From positions 1-6,351 of the forward strand of contig JAAZEK010000473.1 of NCBI GenBank assembly GCA_012512335.1: a stretch of DNA of 6,351 bases. Direction: 5' to 3'. A program made the position numbers and the translations under genes. This document shows, piece after piece, positions 5,477 to 6,351 of the stretch. Numbering within the stretch: the first letter of the stretch is position 1; each line of letters starts with the position of its first letter. The notes beneath the pieces are model-generated. The model saw only the letters and a list, made by a program, of their open reading frames with translations. It was not told the DNA's origin and searched no databases. The stretch is from Clostridiales bacterium (GTDB lineage: Bacteria > Bacillota > Clostridia > Caldicoprobacterales > DTU083).

Positions 5477-6268
5477 TTGGATAACAAAACAAATGACTTT
5501 GCACAATGTACAGTAGAAGGATATTTAGAACGTATAGCTTATGAAGGACCTTTGGACAACAGCTACAAAACCCTTGCTGCCTTGCAGGAGGCTCATTTGA
5601 AGGCAGTGCCTTATGAAAATTTGGATATCAGATATGGTGTACCTCTTTCCCTAGAAATACCAGACCTTTATCATAAGATTGTTATCCAAGGACGTGGAGG
5701 CTATTGTTTTGAATCAAATGCTTTATTTCGCTGGCTTCTATTGGAGTTAGGCTTTCCTGTAACAAGCTATATGGCTAGATTCCTAAGAGACGAGGTAGGT
5801 ATTCCCATGCGCAGACATCAAGTTCTGAAGGTGGAAACAGAAGATGGGGCTTCCTACATATGTGACGTAGGTGTGGGTGGAAATATTCCAACCTGGCCAT
5901 ATCCCTTGATATTGGATAAGGTTTACCACCAGGATAATGGCTCATATCGTCTACAAAAGGACGACTTCTTAGGCTGGGTGCTGGAAGAAATCCGACAAGA
6001 CCAGTGGTCACAGCTATATTCCTTTACTGAAGAAGTTCAGATCCCCATAGATTTTATCATGCCAAGCTTCTATTGCGAGTATTCCCCAGATTCGCCTTTT
6101 ACACAACGCACCATGGTATCCCTTCGTACACCAGAAGGCCGTGTTACCGTAGCAGATGAGGAATTTCGGATTTTCACCAAAGAAGGTGTTGAAACCTTTG
6201 TTCCTGAAAGCGAAGAGGAATTTCGTATTGCTCTTGAGAAATATTTTGGAATTGTGCTGGACATATAG
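5477..6268 (+). CDS. Arylamine N-acetyltransferase
   Basis: NAT enzymes transfer an acetyl (sometimes longer acyl) group from coenzyme A to arylamines, hydrazines and related amines through a Cys-His-Asp triad. All three residues are visible: Cys77 in GRGGYCFESNALF, His114 in RRHQVLKV and Asp130 in CDVGVGG. VPYENLDI (44-51) matches the conserved (P)F/YENL segment near the N-terminus. The length, 263 residues, is normal for bacterial NATs (about 255-285), and the C-terminal part (SPFTQRTMVSLRTPEGRVTV) also fits, so the gene looks complete. Translation starts at TTG 5477 with a strong Shine-Dalgarno. It is cytoplasmic, with no membrane segment. It is divergent from the nitronate monooxygenase-like gene; nitroaromatic reduction yields arylamines, so a shared xenobiotic or secondary-metabolite role is conceivable but only inferred. 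Some NAT-like proteins act in natural product pathways (amide synthases), but no such cluster is visible here. Confidence 0.95.
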   Translation: MDNKTNDFAQCTVEGYLERIAYEGPLDNSYKTLAALQEAHLKAVPYENLDIRYGVPLSLEIPDLYHKIVIQGRGGYCFESNALFRWLLLELGFPVTSYMARFLRDEVGIPMRRHQVLKVETEDGASYICDVGVGGNIPTWPYPLILDKVYHQDNGSYRLQKDDFLGWVLEEIRQDQWSQLYSFTEEVQIPIDFIMPSFYCEYSPDSPFTQRTMVSLRTPEGRVTVADEEFRIFTKEGVETFVPESEEEFRIALEKYFGIVLDI

Positions 6269-6351
6269 GCACAGCCATTGTTACAGTTCACACCAAAATA
6301 ATAAATCATATGGAAGAAGCCTTTGCAGGAACGATTATCAATCTTAGCGAA

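Noticed and set aside
1..6351. CRISPR array, tRNA, rRNA, insertion sequence or phage attachment site
   Set aside because: I saw no regularly spaced repeats, no cloverleaf, no transposase motif and no flanking duplications.

Overview
The window looks like ordinary chromosome from a low-GC Gram-positive anaerobe, most likely a member of Clostridia. The evidence is AT-rich DNA, strong GGAGG-type ribosome binding sites, TTG starts, sigma-A-like promoters with extended -10 boxes, and genes typical of that group. No rRNA, tRNA, CRISPR array, insertion sequence or phage gene is visible.

Left part (1-2475), all on the minus strand. A promoter at 2446-2475 drives an M29-family metallo-aminopeptidase (1284-2399). 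It is followed after 21 bp by a NYN-domain protein with two LOTUS/OST-HTH-like domains (282-1262), a candidate RNA-binding ribonuclease. Next comes a 137-bp gap holding a good promoter and a leader hairpin, then the first 48 codons of rpsF (ribosomal protein bS6), cut by the left edge. The protein-turnover, RNA and ribosome genes therefore run head to tail into what is normally the rpsF-ssb-rpsR operon.

Middle (2476-2986). This stretch is AT-rich, with about 12% GC over 2581-2700, and has no intact gene. It contains a 64-codon remnant (2718-2912) that looks like two distant pieces of an AlbA_2/Schlafen-type or GHKL-type ATP-binding protein joined by a deletion. A strong hairpin at 2950-2981 lies between this remnant and the convergent transporter gene.

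Right part (2987-6351). A minus-strand SLC10A7-like (bile acid:sodium symporter family) membrane transporter with a TTG start is separated by a clean intrinsic terminator from a minus-strand FMN-dependent nitronate monooxygenase-like oxidoreductase. That oxidoreductase is divergent from a plus-strand arylamine N-acetyltransferase (NAT), with 231 bp between their start codons. The enzyme pair suggests handling of nitro compounds or amines, but the real substrates are unknown. The last 83 bases hold no gene I can identify.

I found no convincing undescribed multi-gene system. The items most worth a second look are the NYN-LOTUS-LOTUS protein beside rpsF, the four-cysteine cluster in the flavin oxidoreductase, the internally deleted gene remnant, and the divergent oxidoreductase/NAT intergenic region.
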